Origin: Neobacillus sp. DY30
GTDB taxonomy: Bacteria; Bacillota; Bacilli; Bacillales; Cytobacillaceae
Length of the DNA stretch: 64,000 nucleotides
Direction: 5' to 3'
NCBI RefSeq assembly: GCF_030123065.1
Contig: NZ_CP126093.1
Span: forward strand, 5,214,001-5,278,000
Shown here in pieces: positions 50,461 through 59,031 of this stretch. The stretch's first letter is position 1. The number at the start of each line of letters is the position of its first letter. Below the pieces are notes generated by a model. It was not told the DNA's origin. It did no database searches and saw nothing but the letters and a program-made list of their open reading frames with translations. A program made the position numbers and the translations under genes.

Positions 50461-51534
50461 TTATCTATCTTTTACATTAATTGGTCTGAGACCTTTAATT
50501 AGCTTTAAAAGGGGTTTATAGTCTTCACGAATAAGCCCTATACTCTCAACAACTAATTCTATCGTAATTAAAAGTGCTAAAATGACAATGATAGAACCCC
50601 AAACAGTTGATTGGGAAAAAATAAATGCAGCTAACCCAAACAGTGCAGCCATCGCATAAATTAATAAAACCGTTTGACGATGTGTAAATCCTATTTTCAA
50701 CAAGCAGTGATGAAGATGTGATTTATCTGGTGCTGATAATGGCTGTTTGTTAACAAGACGGCGGATAATCGCAAAGAATGTATCAGATATTGGCACGCCT
50801 AGAATAATAACTGGGATAATCAATGAGATAAATGTAATATTTTTATATCCAAGCAAGGACAATACGGCAATCATATATCCTAAAAACAGGGCTCCCGTAT
50901 CACCCATAAAGATTTTTGCAGGGTGAAAATTGTAGAAGAGGAAACCAATGGTGCTAGCAGCCACAATTAGGGCCATAATGGTAACATATTGGTTACCCAT
51001 TACCATGGACATTCCTGCGATAGATAATAATCCAATCGTCGAAACGCCGCCAGCTAAACCATCTAAACCGTCAATAAGATTAATAGCATTTGTAATTCCG
51101 ATAATCCAAATCATCGTAATGGGAATACTTAAATAACCGAAGTCAATGATACCGCCGAAAGGCAAGTTGATAAATTCTACCTGCAAACCGCCATAGACCA
51201 CAACAACTGCAGCAGCAGCTACTTGGCCAAGCAGTTTAATCCTCGGAGAAATTTCCTTCACATCATCTACCATACCAGTTAGGATGATAATGAAACTCCC
51301 GATAATAATCGACCAGTGAAATTCTCCATACATTAAGTAATTAGGCTTGCTAATGAGTGTTCCAATGATAAAGCTAAGAAATATAGCTAATCCTCCAAGT
51401 CGAGGCATAATACGTGAATGGACTTTTCTTTGATTTGGTTTATCCGTTGCTCCTATTTTAAATGCTAATTTCTTTACTAGCGGTGTCAGTAGAATGGACG
51501 CAAAAAAACAGATAGCTAGAGTAATATAAAGCAT
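50461..51534 (-). CDS. tagO: Undecaprenyl-phosphate GlcNAc-1-phosphate transferase TagO
   Basis: A 357-residue WecA/MraY-superfamily enzyme, the same length as B. subtilis TagO (358). It shows KPNQRKVHSRIMPRLGG near residue 37, GMVDDVKEISPR, NAINLIDGLDGLAGG, FMGDTGALFLGY and SAPDKSHLHHCLLKIG, the substrate and Mg-binding motifs. It starts teichoic-acid linkage-unit synthesis on undecaprenyl-P. The ATG at 51534 is preceded by GGAGGGG. It is strongly similar along its whole length to the 48206 gene, so the pair arose by duplication. Confidence 0.9.
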   Translation of the reverse strand: MLYITLAICFFASILLTPLVKKLAFKIGATDKPNQRKVHSRIMPRLGGLAIFLSFIIGTLISKPNYLMYGEFHWSIIIGSFIIILTGMVDDVKEISPRIKLLGQVAAAAVVVVYGGLQVEFINLPFGGIIDFGYLSIPITMIWIIGITNAINLIDGLDGLAGGVSTIGLLSIAGMSMVMGNQYVTIMALIVAASTIGFLFYNFHPAKIFMGDTGALFLGYMIAVLSLLGYKNITFISLIIPVIILGVPISDTFFAIIRRLVNKQPLSAPDKSHLHHCLLKIGFTHRQTVLLIYAMAALFGLAAFIFSQSTVWGSIIVILALLITIELVVESIGLIREDYKPLLKLIKGLRPINVKDR

Positions 51535-51617
51535 ATGCCCCTCCAAGTTTTACGTATCAATGGTTTTTTTATTTATTTAGTAGTTTGATTGTCACCGATT
51601 TTACGTTATCCTAATGG

Positions 51618-51626
51618 ATTATAGCA
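51618..51626 (-). promoter_or_regulatory. Extended -10 element upstream of tagO
   Basis: TGCTATAAT on the minus strand, 84 bp before the tagO start. It is the best promoter signal in the 367-bp gap 51535-51901, which otherwise holds only the rmlD terminator. Confidence 0.4.
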
Positions 51627-51851
51627 TAGTCCATTATAGAAATAAACTAGGTTATACGACAATTTATTTGACTTTAATAGGATTGAAATATAAATGAAAT
51701 ACCGTAAAACTAATATAATAGGAATGAAAGCGAATTCTTAAAGTAATATAAAACTTCACGGATATGACAAATAACTACATTTATTTTGATTTCTCCACTG
51801 TTATAGACGGTAAAGGATTTAATAAGGTTACATAAATGTTCCCTTTTGCAC

Positions 51852-51883
51852 AAAAAAAAAACCCCTTTCTTTAAGAAAAGGGC
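51852..51883 (-). terminator. Terminator of the rml operon
   Basis: CCCTTT-TCTTAAAG-AAAGGGG followed by TTTTTTTTTT on the minus strand. Confidence 0.85.
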
Positions 51884-51901
51884 ATGACAACGAAAATACA
51901 T

Positions 51902-52747
51902 TTATGCGTTTGACTCTTCTAAATAAGCCGATAGTGCTTCTTTCCAATCGCGAAGAGGTTTAAGATCCTCCTGTTCAATCCTTTTCTTACTTAAGACTGA
52001 ATATTTAGGCCGCGCTGCAGGACGCGGAAATTGGTCTGTCGTTAATGGATTAACCATTACATCCATTTCCGCCTGTTTGAATATCTCTACTGCAAATTCA
52101 TACCATGAGCAAATACCGCTGTTGGTAGCATGGTACACTCCATACTTATCTGTTTCCATTAGTTCCACCATGAATTGTGCAAGGTCGACTGTATAGGTTG
52201 GTGAACCAACCTGATCATGTACTACACCGACTTCACCACGTTCTTTGCCAAGACGGATCATCGTTTTAACAAAATTATTACCATGAATTCCGAACACCCA
52301 TGCCGTACGAACGATAAAGAATGCATCCAAGTGTTTTTGTAAAAGCTGTTCACCAGCAAGCTTCGTTCGTCCATAAGCACCTAGGGGCTTCGTTGGCTCA
52401 TCCACTTCGTAGGGCTCATTTGCACTGCCATCGAAAACGTAATCCGTACTAACATAAAGCATTTTTGCACCAATTTGTTTGGCTGCCTTTGCCAAATATT
52501 CCGTACCCGCTGCATTGACTGCGTAAGCTGCATCTTCATTTTCTTCTGCAGCATCCACATTTGTGTAGGCTGCACAGTGAAGAATGACATCAGGCTTTAA
52601 CTCACTGATATAAGTCAATACATCGTTTTCAACCGTTATGTCTAATTGCTGCCGGTCTGCTCCAAACGCTTGATGATTCTTTTTCTCGAGTTCTAAAAGA
52701 ACATCCTTTCCCAGCTGACCCGCAGCACCTGTTACAACAACCCTCAT
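51902..52747 (-). CDS. rmlD: dTDP-4-dehydrorhamnose reductase
   Basis: A 281-residue SDR that makes dTDP-L-rhamnose in the last step of the pathway. It has the nucleotide-binding loop VTGAAGQLGKDVL at the N-terminus, the catalytic YVSTDYVFDG and YGRTKLAGE (Tyr-x3-Lys), and the RmlD motifs GIHGNNFVKTM and HDQVGSPTYT. The start codon overlaps the rmlB stop (one base shared), so translation is coupled. It is last of the rmlA-rmlC-rmlB-rmlD operon and a terminator follows. Confidence 0.96.
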   Translation of the reverse strand: MRVVVTGAAGQLGKDVLLELEKKNHQAFGADRQQLDITVENDVLTYISELKPDVILHCAAYTNVDAAEENEDAAYAVNAAGTEYLAKAAKQIGAKMLYVSTDYVFDGSANEPYEVDEPTKPLGAYGRTKLAGEQLLQKHLDAFFIVRTAWVFGIHGNNFVKTMIRLGKERGEVGVVHDQVGSPTYTVDLAQFMVELMETDKYGVYHATNSGICSWYEFAVEIFKQAEMDVMVNPLTTDQFPRPAARPKYSVLSKKRIEQEDLKPLRDWKEALSAYLEESNA

Positions 52748-53769
52748 TACTCTACCCCTAATCTGCCGCCATACTGGGATTTCACATAATCCTGGTATTC
52801 ACCAGAGATGATGTTTTCCCACCACTCACGATTATTCAGATACCAATTAATGGTTTGTTCAATTCCAGTATCGAAGTTATATTTCGGTGACCAGCCAAGC
52901 TCAGTACGAAGCTTCGTTGCATCAATTGCATAACGGCGGTCATGACCAGGTCTGTCTTTAACAAACTTCATTAGAGACTCAGGTTTGTTTAAATGCTTAA
53001 GGATCGTTTTCACGATCTCTATGTTTGTACGTTCATTGTTGCCGCCGACATTGTACACTTCACCATTACGGCCTTTGTGAAGTACAAGATCAATCGCTTG
53101 GCAGTGATCTTCCACATGGAGCCAATCACGAATGTTCAAGCCATCTCCATAAATCGGCAGTTCCTTATCATGTAATGCATTGATAATCATTAATGGAATA
53201 AGCTTTTCTGGGAAATGGTAAGGACCATAGTTATTTGAGCATCGTGTAATATTTACAGGAAGCCCAAACGTTTCATGGTAAGCACGTACAAGCAAGTCAG
53301 CCCCTGCTTTACTAGCACTATATGGACTGTTTGCTGCTAATGGAGTATCTTCAGTGAAATAACCCGTTTCACCTAACGTTCCATATACTTCATCTGTTGA
53401 AACTTGAAGATATTTTGTCACACCAAATGTTTTTGCGGCATCCAATAACGCCAATGTTCCTTGAATATTTGTCTGAACAAAAATTCCAGGATCCGTAATG
53501 CTGCGATCAACGTGTGACTCTGCTGCAAAATTCAGCACATAATCAAATTTCTCTTCTTGAAAAAGACCATTAATAAATTCCCGGTCAGCAATGTCACCAC
53601 GAACAAATTTATAGTTCGCTGCATTTTCAATATCTTTAAGATTCTCAAGATTTCCCGCATATGTTAACAGGTCAAGGTTAACTATGTTGTATTCAGGGTA
53701 TTTATTTACCATATAACGGACAAAATTACTTCCAATAAAGCCTGCTCCGCCTGTAACTAATAACTTCAT
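52747..53769 (-). CDS. rmlB: dTDP-glucose 4,6-dehydratase
   Basis: A 340-residue extended SDR that converts dTDP-glucose to dTDP-4-keto-6-deoxyglucose. It has the NAD loop VTGGAGFIGSNFVRYM, the catalytic STDEVYG (Thr-Asp-Glu) and YSASKAGAD (Tyr-x3-Lys), and NNYGPYHFPEKLIP. AGGAGG precedes the ATG. It lies 15 bp after rmlC in the operon. Confidence 0.97.
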   Translation of the reverse strand: MKLLVTGGAGFIGSNFVRYMVNKYPEYNIVNLDLLTYAGNLENLKDIENAANYKFVRGDIADREFINGLFQEEKFDYVLNFAAESHVDRSITDPGIFVQTNIQGTLALLDAAKTFGVTKYLQVSTDEVYGTLGETGYFTEDTPLAANSPYSASKAGADLLVRAYHETFGLPVNITRCSNNYGPYHFPEKLIPLMIINALHDKELPIYGDGLNIRDWLHVEDHCQAIDLVLHKGRNGEVYNVGGNNERTNIEIVKTILKHLNKPESLMKFVKDRPGHDRRYAIDATKLRTELGWSPKYNFDTGIEQTINWYLNNREWWENIISGEYQDYVKSQYGGRLGVE

Positions 53770-53784
53770 ATTTGCTTTTGCCTC

Positions 53785-54345
53785 CTATTTCTCGTACACA
53801 AAATTTAGATGGGTAGCTTCACGTAATGTCGGGTGCTTCGTATCTTTATCAGAAAGAATTGGATTAGCAGCCGGCCAATCAATACCTAATTCGGGGTCAT
53901 TCCAAAGTATACCGCCATCGTGCTCAGGAGAATAATATTCATCTACCTTGTAAGCAACAGTAGTATCTGGAACGATTGTGCAAAAGCCGTGAGCAAATCC
54001 CTTTGGAACGACAAGCTGACGCTTATTATATTCGCTTAAAATTACACCTACCCATTGCCCGTATGTAGGGGAGCCTTGACGGATATCAACCGCAACATCA
54101 TAGATGGCTCCTGTCACACAGCGGACAACCTTTGTTTGCGCCTTAGGGTTTAATTGAAAGTGAAGACCTCTAAGCGTTCCAACAGCTGCAGACAACGATT
54201 GATTATCTTGAACAAAATCGTAGTGTAAGCCTAATGATTCAAATAAGTCTTTATTATAACTTTCCATAAAATACCCTCGGTGGTCCCCAAATACTTTTGG
54301 TTCTAAAATTTTTAAATCAGGTATTTTTGTATCAATAATATTCAT
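53785..54345 (-). CDS. rmlC: dTDP-4-dehydrorhamnose 3,5-epimerase
   Basis: A 186-residue cupin epimerase, the usual length. The active-site residues are in LRGLHFQLNPKAQTKVVRC (His, Lys) and VPKGFAHGFCTI, and VAVDIRQGSPTYGQW is conserved. GTGAGGTTATAGC precedes the ATG. It lies 20 bp after rmlA. Confidence 0.97.
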   Translation of the reverse strand: MNIIDTKIPDLKILEPKVFGDHRGYFMESYNKDLFESLGLHYDFVQDNQSLSAAVGTLRGLHFQLNPKAQTKVVRCVTGAIYDVAVDIRQGSPTYGQWVGVILSEYNKRQLVVPKGFAHGFCTIVPDTTVAYKVDEYYSPEHDGGILWNDPELGIDWPAANPILSDKDTKHPTLREATHLNFVYEK

Positions 54346-54365
54346 GCTATAACCTCACTTATGGA

Positions 54366-55238
54366 TTACAATCTTTGATTTGCGATTTTCAATAAGTATT
54401 CACCGTATTGATTTTTCTTTAAGGGTTCGGCTAACTCTAAGAGCTTCTCTTTTGTTATATAGCCCATTTTATATGCAATCTCTTCTAAACAGGCAATTTT
54501 TAAGGATTGCCTTTTTTCTACTGTTTCTATAAACTGACCTGCTTCAAGAAGTGAAGCATGAGTTCCAGTATCTAACCAGGCATAGCCGCGTCCAAGAAGT
54601 TCAACATTAAGCTCACTCATTTCTAGGTATGCCTTATTAATGTCTGTAATCTCTAATTCACCACGTGGTGAGGGTGAAATGCTTTTTGCTATATTAACAA
54701 CACGGTTATCATAAAAATAAAGACCAGTTACTGCATAATTTGATTTCGGTACTTTAGGCTTTTCTTCAATTGAAACAGCTTTTCCCTCATCATCAAATTC
54801 TACGACACCAAAACGTTCAGGATCATTCACATAGTAGCCAAAAACAGTTGCACCTGTTTCTCTGCCTGCAGCTCTTTTTAATTGCTCTGTTAATCCATGA
54901 CCATAAAAAATGTTGTCCCCTAACACAAGAGCAACGTTATCGTCTCCGATAAACTCATCGCCTAAAATAAAAGCTTGAGCTAATCCACCCGGATGCGGCT
55001 GAATTTTGTATGTAAAGTTCATGCCTAAATCAGAGCCGTCTCCTAAGATTTGTTCGAATCTTTCTGTATCCTCTGGTGTTGAAATAATTAAAATATCCTT
55101 GATACCTGCTAACATTAAAACAGATAGTGGATAATAAATCATAGGTTTGTCATATACTGGCAATAATTGTTTTGAAACAACTTTTGTTAAAGGATATAGT
55201 CTGGTTCCGCTGCCGCCAGCAAGAATAATTCCTTTCAA
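54366..55238 (-). CDS. rmlA: Glucose-1-phosphate thymidylyltransferase
   Basis: A 290-residue nucleotidyltransferase that makes dTDP-glucose, the entry step to dTDP-rhamnose. It has the N-terminal GGSGTRLYPLTKVVSKQLLPVYDKPMIYYPL motif region, LVLGDNIFYGHG and VEKPKVPKSN-like substrate loops. The start is a TTG five or six bases after GGAGGGG. It is the first gene of the rmlACBD operon; the 267 bp upstream carry the terminator of the next gene and presumably the operon promoter. Confidence 0.97.
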   Translation of the reverse strand: MKGIILAGGSGTRLYPLTKVVSKQLLPVYDKPMIYYPLSVLMLAGIKDILIISTPEDTERFEQILGDGSDLGMNFTYKIQPHPGGLAQAFILGDEFIGDDNVALVLGDNIFYGHGLTEQLKRAAGRETGATVFGYYVNDPERFGVVEFDDEGKAVSIEEKPKVPKSNYAVTGLYFYDNRVVNIAKSISPSPRGELEITDINKAYLEMSELNVELLGRGYAWLDTGTHASLLEAGQFIETVEKRQSLKIACLEEIAYKMGYITKEKLLELAEPLKKNQYGEYLLKIANQRL

Positions 55239-55439
55239 GTAAACCCCTCCAATTTTCTACATTTTATTATCTACAAAAACTGACAAGTTTTCCATTCCCC
55301 ATTATAAAGAAGGTTGTCATAAAAAGACAAACATTAACATGAATGTTAGAAAAAAGTTATATTTTTAACAAATTAAAGAATATCATACAGTTGTTCTTTA
55401 AAATATCCCCTAAAGTTAGGTTAAATATGTTATATGCAT

Positions 55440-55472
55440 AGAAAAAGGATATCTTCTTTACAAAGATATCGC
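55440..55472 (-). terminator. Terminator of the GT2 gene
   Basis: GATATCTT / AAGATATC stem on the minus strand followed by CTTTTTC, 33 bp past the stop codon. Confidence 0.75.
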
Positions 55473-55505
55473 TGTTAAAAAACATCAAGTTAATTACACG
55501 CCTTT

Positions 55506-56342
55506 TTAAAGTGTAAAGAACCTTTTTAAGGTCAGGAAGGCTATTTCTTTATTTTTAACGGTAAGTACTTGTTTAAGAAATCGCTTGGCTAATTGCATTC
55601 GATATTTTGAAACTAAATCTTTTTTAAAGTTTTGGTAGAAGTTCACTTCTGAGTCCAAAATACTTTGATACCGTTGTAATGATACTCTTGTATAATCCAA
55701 TACCGACAATTCATGCTCCAATGTCACATCGATGAGTAAAACCTTCTTTTGCTTTTCATAAATCTTAAAAAATAACCAATGGTCTAAATAATCGAGCGAA
55801 AAGTCTTCATTGAATCCATTAATTTCATTTAAAAAATTGACTGAAATCAAAGCACCTGAGTTAATTGCCATAACAGGACGGTCCTGAATGCCTGGGGACG
55901 GGCGTTCCTCTTTTAATGGCCGAAGAGAATTACTGTATACAGGAGAAATCATTGTATTTTCACTATTTATTTTCGGAACTACAGCTGCAACTTCTTCTGG
56001 AACATTAGATATGTTTAGGATTGAGTTAAAGTATTCTTGAGTTAATTCGGTATCATGGTCAAGCAAAAGCAGCCATTGACTGTTATTTGCTTTAGCCATT
56101 GACCAAGCATGGTTATAAGCTGTGGCTATCCCTAAATTACGATAGTCATGTTTATACGTTATATGTATCCCCTCATGACGAGGGGATGAAAAATCATGTT
56201 TTTCAGGGCTGTTATCATATAAAATCAGCTCGATATCATGACAGGAATTGAAATTTGAATTAATTATTCTACTCAGCGTTTGGAACGTTTTACTTTCCTC
56301 AGGCTTTAGCTTGTATAAGACTACCACCATCGTTAATTTCAT
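55506..56342 (-). CDS. GT2 glycosyltransferase, probable rhamnosyltransferase
   Basis: A 278-residue cytosolic or membrane-associated GT-A enzyme. It has VVVLYKLKPEES at the N-terminus, LILYDNSPE, NLGIATAYNHAW and the metal-binding LLLDHDTEL near residue 115, a pattern typical of RfbF/RgpF-like rhamnosyltransferases. Its start overlaps the polymerase stop by four bases. With the rml operon next to it, transfer of rhamnose from dTDP-rhamnose onto a lipid-linked glycan is likely; acceptor unknown. Confidence 0.8.
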   Translation of the reverse strand: MKLTMVVVLYKLKPEESKTFQTLSRIINSNFNSCHDIELILYDNSPEKHDFSSPRHEGIHITYKHDYRNLGIATAYNHAWSMAKANNSQWLLLLDHDTELTQEYFNSILNISNVPEEVAAVVPKINSENTMISPVYSNSLRPLKEERPSPGIQDRPVMAINSGALISVNFLNEINGFNEDFSLDYLDHWLFFKIYEKQKKVLLIDVTLEHELSVLDYTRVSLQRYQSILDSEVNFYQNFKKDLVSKYRMQLAKRFLKQVLTVKNKEIAFLTLKRFFTL

Positions 56343-57679
56343 TGTAATTCCCCGCTTGCACTCGACTCTTTCTTTATCTGAGATATAACCAGCATAATTA
56401 AGAAGAAACTAATACCAATTGGATTATTTATAAACGGATTGATGTTCGTTAGCAACAAGACACCCATAAAGACAGACAATAGTGAAATTTCCAATGTGTC
56501 AAGCTTTTGTCCCTTTTTATAGGCTGAGTAATAGTTAAGGTAAATGATTAGAAACAAGAAAAACCAAATAGCTAGTCCAATCAATCCTTGTTCCACAAGA
56601 ATATCGAGAAAGCTCATTTCTAAGCCATCTGTTCTTCCTGCAACTTCCGATCCATAGCCTGTACCAAAAATAAGATTAGCTGGCTGCATTAAGATATCCT
56701 TTGACGCAACGATAAATTCCATCCTTGCATTAACACTGACATCATTTACTTCCGGCTGTTCCTCGACTTCTACATCACCCGGAGCATGCTGAACCGTGGC
56801 AACTTCAAATCTTTCAAGCGTCATATACTTATACATAAACGGTACAGCTACAAGAACAAGCATGCTAATGACAAACTTTTTAATAAATTGCTGTGATTGA
56901 ACCAATTTTTTTATCTTACTTGATAATCCTCTTATCGGATCAACAATGACCTTTACATCCAAAATAATAATCATAAATACGCTAAGCATAAAGGCAAGTA
57001 AAAATCCTCGTGTTTCTGACCATAAAATAGAAATCGAAGCTAAGATGACAATTGCAATATCTAGCTTATTATATTTTTTATTCAATAATTGATTAAGCGA
57101 TAAGATTAGACCAATTAGTACAAAGAAATGACTCTTGTAAAAAACACTATTACTAGGACGGAAAAATAAATCATCGTTCATAATGGTATTCATAAAGACA
57201 TAGAAAGGATAAAAATCGGCTGCAAAGACCGTTTTTCCTAATAAATCAATCGCGATCGTAAATATCGCAACGGCCAGTGCACTATATTTCAAAAGCGTAA
57301 TTATACGGTTTAACGTAAATCGTTGATTTGAAATGTAGTAGGCTAAAGGAAAATAAACAGCTACATACGATACCCTGAAAAAGTCCATCACAATAATGGA
57401 AACAGGGTGCCCCTTTAGAAATCCAATGGCCGCACTCGCTATAAACCAAGCAATGAGTGCATAAACTCCTATCGTTACAGGATTAAATCGAATAAGGGTA
57501 TTAACATTCTTATTTAAAAGTGCTTTTTCTTTAACGATACGGTAAGCAAAGGTTAATAATACAAGTAAAAATAATACTTGGCGAATGGATAGAACACCAA
57601 AGTCAATCAGTCTTCCCCCACCGCCAACAAATAACTCGATGAAAAAAATGGTTAGTAATATTTTTTCAAACCTATTCAT
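56339..57679 (-). CDS. O-antigen-polymerase-like membrane protein (Wzy/WaaL family)
   Basis: A 446-residue protein with about eleven membrane helices and a large outer loop between roughly residues 270 and 330 (after YKYMTLERFEVAT). The segment EVAGRTDGLEMSFLDILVEQGLIGLAIWF is the O-antigen_lig/Wzy_C signature. It polymerises or ligates lipid-linked polysaccharide repeat units outside the membrane. The ATG at 57679 follows AGGAGAGG; the upstream extension has no ribosome site. It lies 52 bp after the acyltransferase gene and overlaps the GT2 gene. Confidence 0.82.
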   Translation of the reverse strand: MNRFEKILLTIFFIELFVGGGGRLIDFGVLSIRQVLFLLVLLTFAYRIVKEKALLNKNVNTLIRFNPVTIGVYALIAWFIASAAIGFLKGHPVSIIVMDFFRVSYVAVYFPLAYYISNQRFTLNRIITLLKYSALAVAIFTIAIDLLGKTVFAADFYPFYVFMNTIMNDDLFFRPSNSVFYKSHFFVLIGLILSLNQLLNKKYNKLDIAIVILASISILWSETRGFLLAFMLSVFMIIILDVKVIVDPIRGLSSKIKKLVQSQQFIKKFVISMLVLVAVPFMYKYMTLERFEVATVQHAPGDVEVEEQPEVNDVSVNARMEFIVASKDILMQPANLIFGTGYGSEVAGRTDGLEMSFLDILVEQGLIGLAIWFFLFLIIYLNYYSAYKKGQKLDTLEISLLSVFMGVLLLTNINPFINNPIGISFFLIMLVISQIKKESSASGELQ

Positions 57680-57731
57680 GGGACCTCTCCTAGCATTTAC
57701 GCAATACCAATGGTAAGGATTGCTTCTATTT

Positions 57732-58817
57732 TCAGTTAGCACTCGAATTAATTGAATTTTCGACGTAAATTTTCTTTTTCTTAAATATAGACCTGAATGA
57801 AGCTTTTTTGTATTTTAATGCCTGTTTCTCAATTAAGTACCAAGAAAGAATCGCGAATATCAATGTGACCGGAAAAGAAAACAAGAAATTTTCTAACGGT
57901 GTCAATTGATTATTAAACACTTGCGTCATAATCTGCTGGATTGGAAAAGCATAAATATAGATACCATATGAAAAATCACCAAATTTTCCAAAGTTATAGA
58001 ACTTCACTTTTGAAGCGAATGCTAAATAAAAAATCAGATACGTTCCAAAAACGGAAAAAGAATATTCAAAGTACCCGTTCCTCGCAGTTAAAACCAAAAT
58101 AATGAAGGATGCTGCTGCAATCCAGCCGTTTAATTTAATTTCTTTCCTGAAAAGATAAAATACCATACCCGCACTAAAATAACGGAATAAATCTGTATAA
58201 AATCCGCCTCTTCCAGCAAAATAAAGGGCAGTAGCAAGGATAAAACCAACCAATACAATTCTCTTATCAAGCAGTTTTGTAACTCCAAGAATGGCTACCA
58301 CAAAATAAAAGAAAAATTCATACCATAATGTCCATAAAGAACCATTAACCGCACCAGGCCAGATATTATCTGGAAATAACCCCGGCAGGTCATATTGCAT
58401 CCAATATAACGTAATCGTTTTTAAGTAATCATACGTTTCCCTGTTCGTAAAGTAATCCTTTAAGTTTAGATTCGTAAGGATTGGTCCAAGGATAAAAATA
58501 GATAAAAGAACACAAAAGATAAGTCCAGGAAAAATTCGCAAGCTTCTTGCTTTGAAATAGTTTACCGGGTTTTTCGACCGGTCATAGCTTTGTGTAATCA
58601 GAAACCCGCTTATCACAAAAAATACGGCAACTGCCAGCTCCCCATATGTCATTTCACCATTTGTCATAATCGCAAACGGCTCAGAGCCATTATTTCCTGT
58701 TGTTAATGGGTAGGCATGTGAAAACAGAACCAAGGAGGCAGCAATAAAACGGATAATATCTAAATTATTTTTTTTATTCGTAATGAAGTGTTCAATATTA
58801 TTGCCTTTTAGAAGCAC
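57732..58817 (-). CDS. Acyltransferase family 3 (OafA-like) membrane protein
   Basis: A 361-residue integral membrane O-acyltransferase with about ten helices. Family features are NLDIIRFIAASLVLFSHAYPLT (the catalytic His), FFVISGFLITQSYDR and RSLRIFPGLIFCVLL, then SLWTLWYEFFFYF. It would add acetyl or another acyl group to sugars of the surface glycan. The start is a GTG at 58817, seven bases after AGGTGGG; GTG at 58829 is in frame but overlaps that site. Confidence 0.85.
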   Translation of the reverse strand: MLLKGNNIEHFITNKKNNLDIIRFIAASLVLFSHAYPLTTGNNGSEPFAIMTNGEMTYGELAVAVFFVISGFLITQSYDRSKNPVNYFKARSLRIFPGLIFCVLLSIFILGPILTNLNLKDYFTNRETYDYLKTITLYWMQYDLPGLFPDNIWPGAVNGSLWTLWYEFFFYFVVAILGVTKLLDKRIVLVGFILATALYFAGRGGFYTDLFRYFSAGMVFYLFRKEIKLNGWIAAASFIILVLTARNGYFEYSFSVFGTYLIFYLAFASKVKFYNFGKFGDFSYGIYIYAFPIQQIMTQVFNNQLTPLENFLFSFPVTLIFAILSWYLIEKQALKYKKASFRSIFKKKKIYVENSINSSAN

Positions 58818-58981
58818 TAAGCATCCCACCTATTAATCAAGATTATTGTTATCCTAAGGCTGATATAAAATACAACACATAGGGTGCATTCCTTTTAACA
58901 TACAGGAAAAATTATAGCATTATCTATTCAGGTTTTGTATCACTTATTTTTCCACATGTTTTTTTAGCGTTGAGAAAACCA

Positions 58982-59016
58982 TAAAAGCCATTCTCATAAA
59001 AAACTTGAGAATGGCT
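58982..59016 (-). terminator. Terminator of the LtaS-like gene
   Basis: AGCCATTCTCA / TGAGAATGGCT 11-bp stem on the minus strand followed by TTTTATGG. Confidence 0.88.
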
Positions 59017-59031
59017 CTATAAATGAAAATT

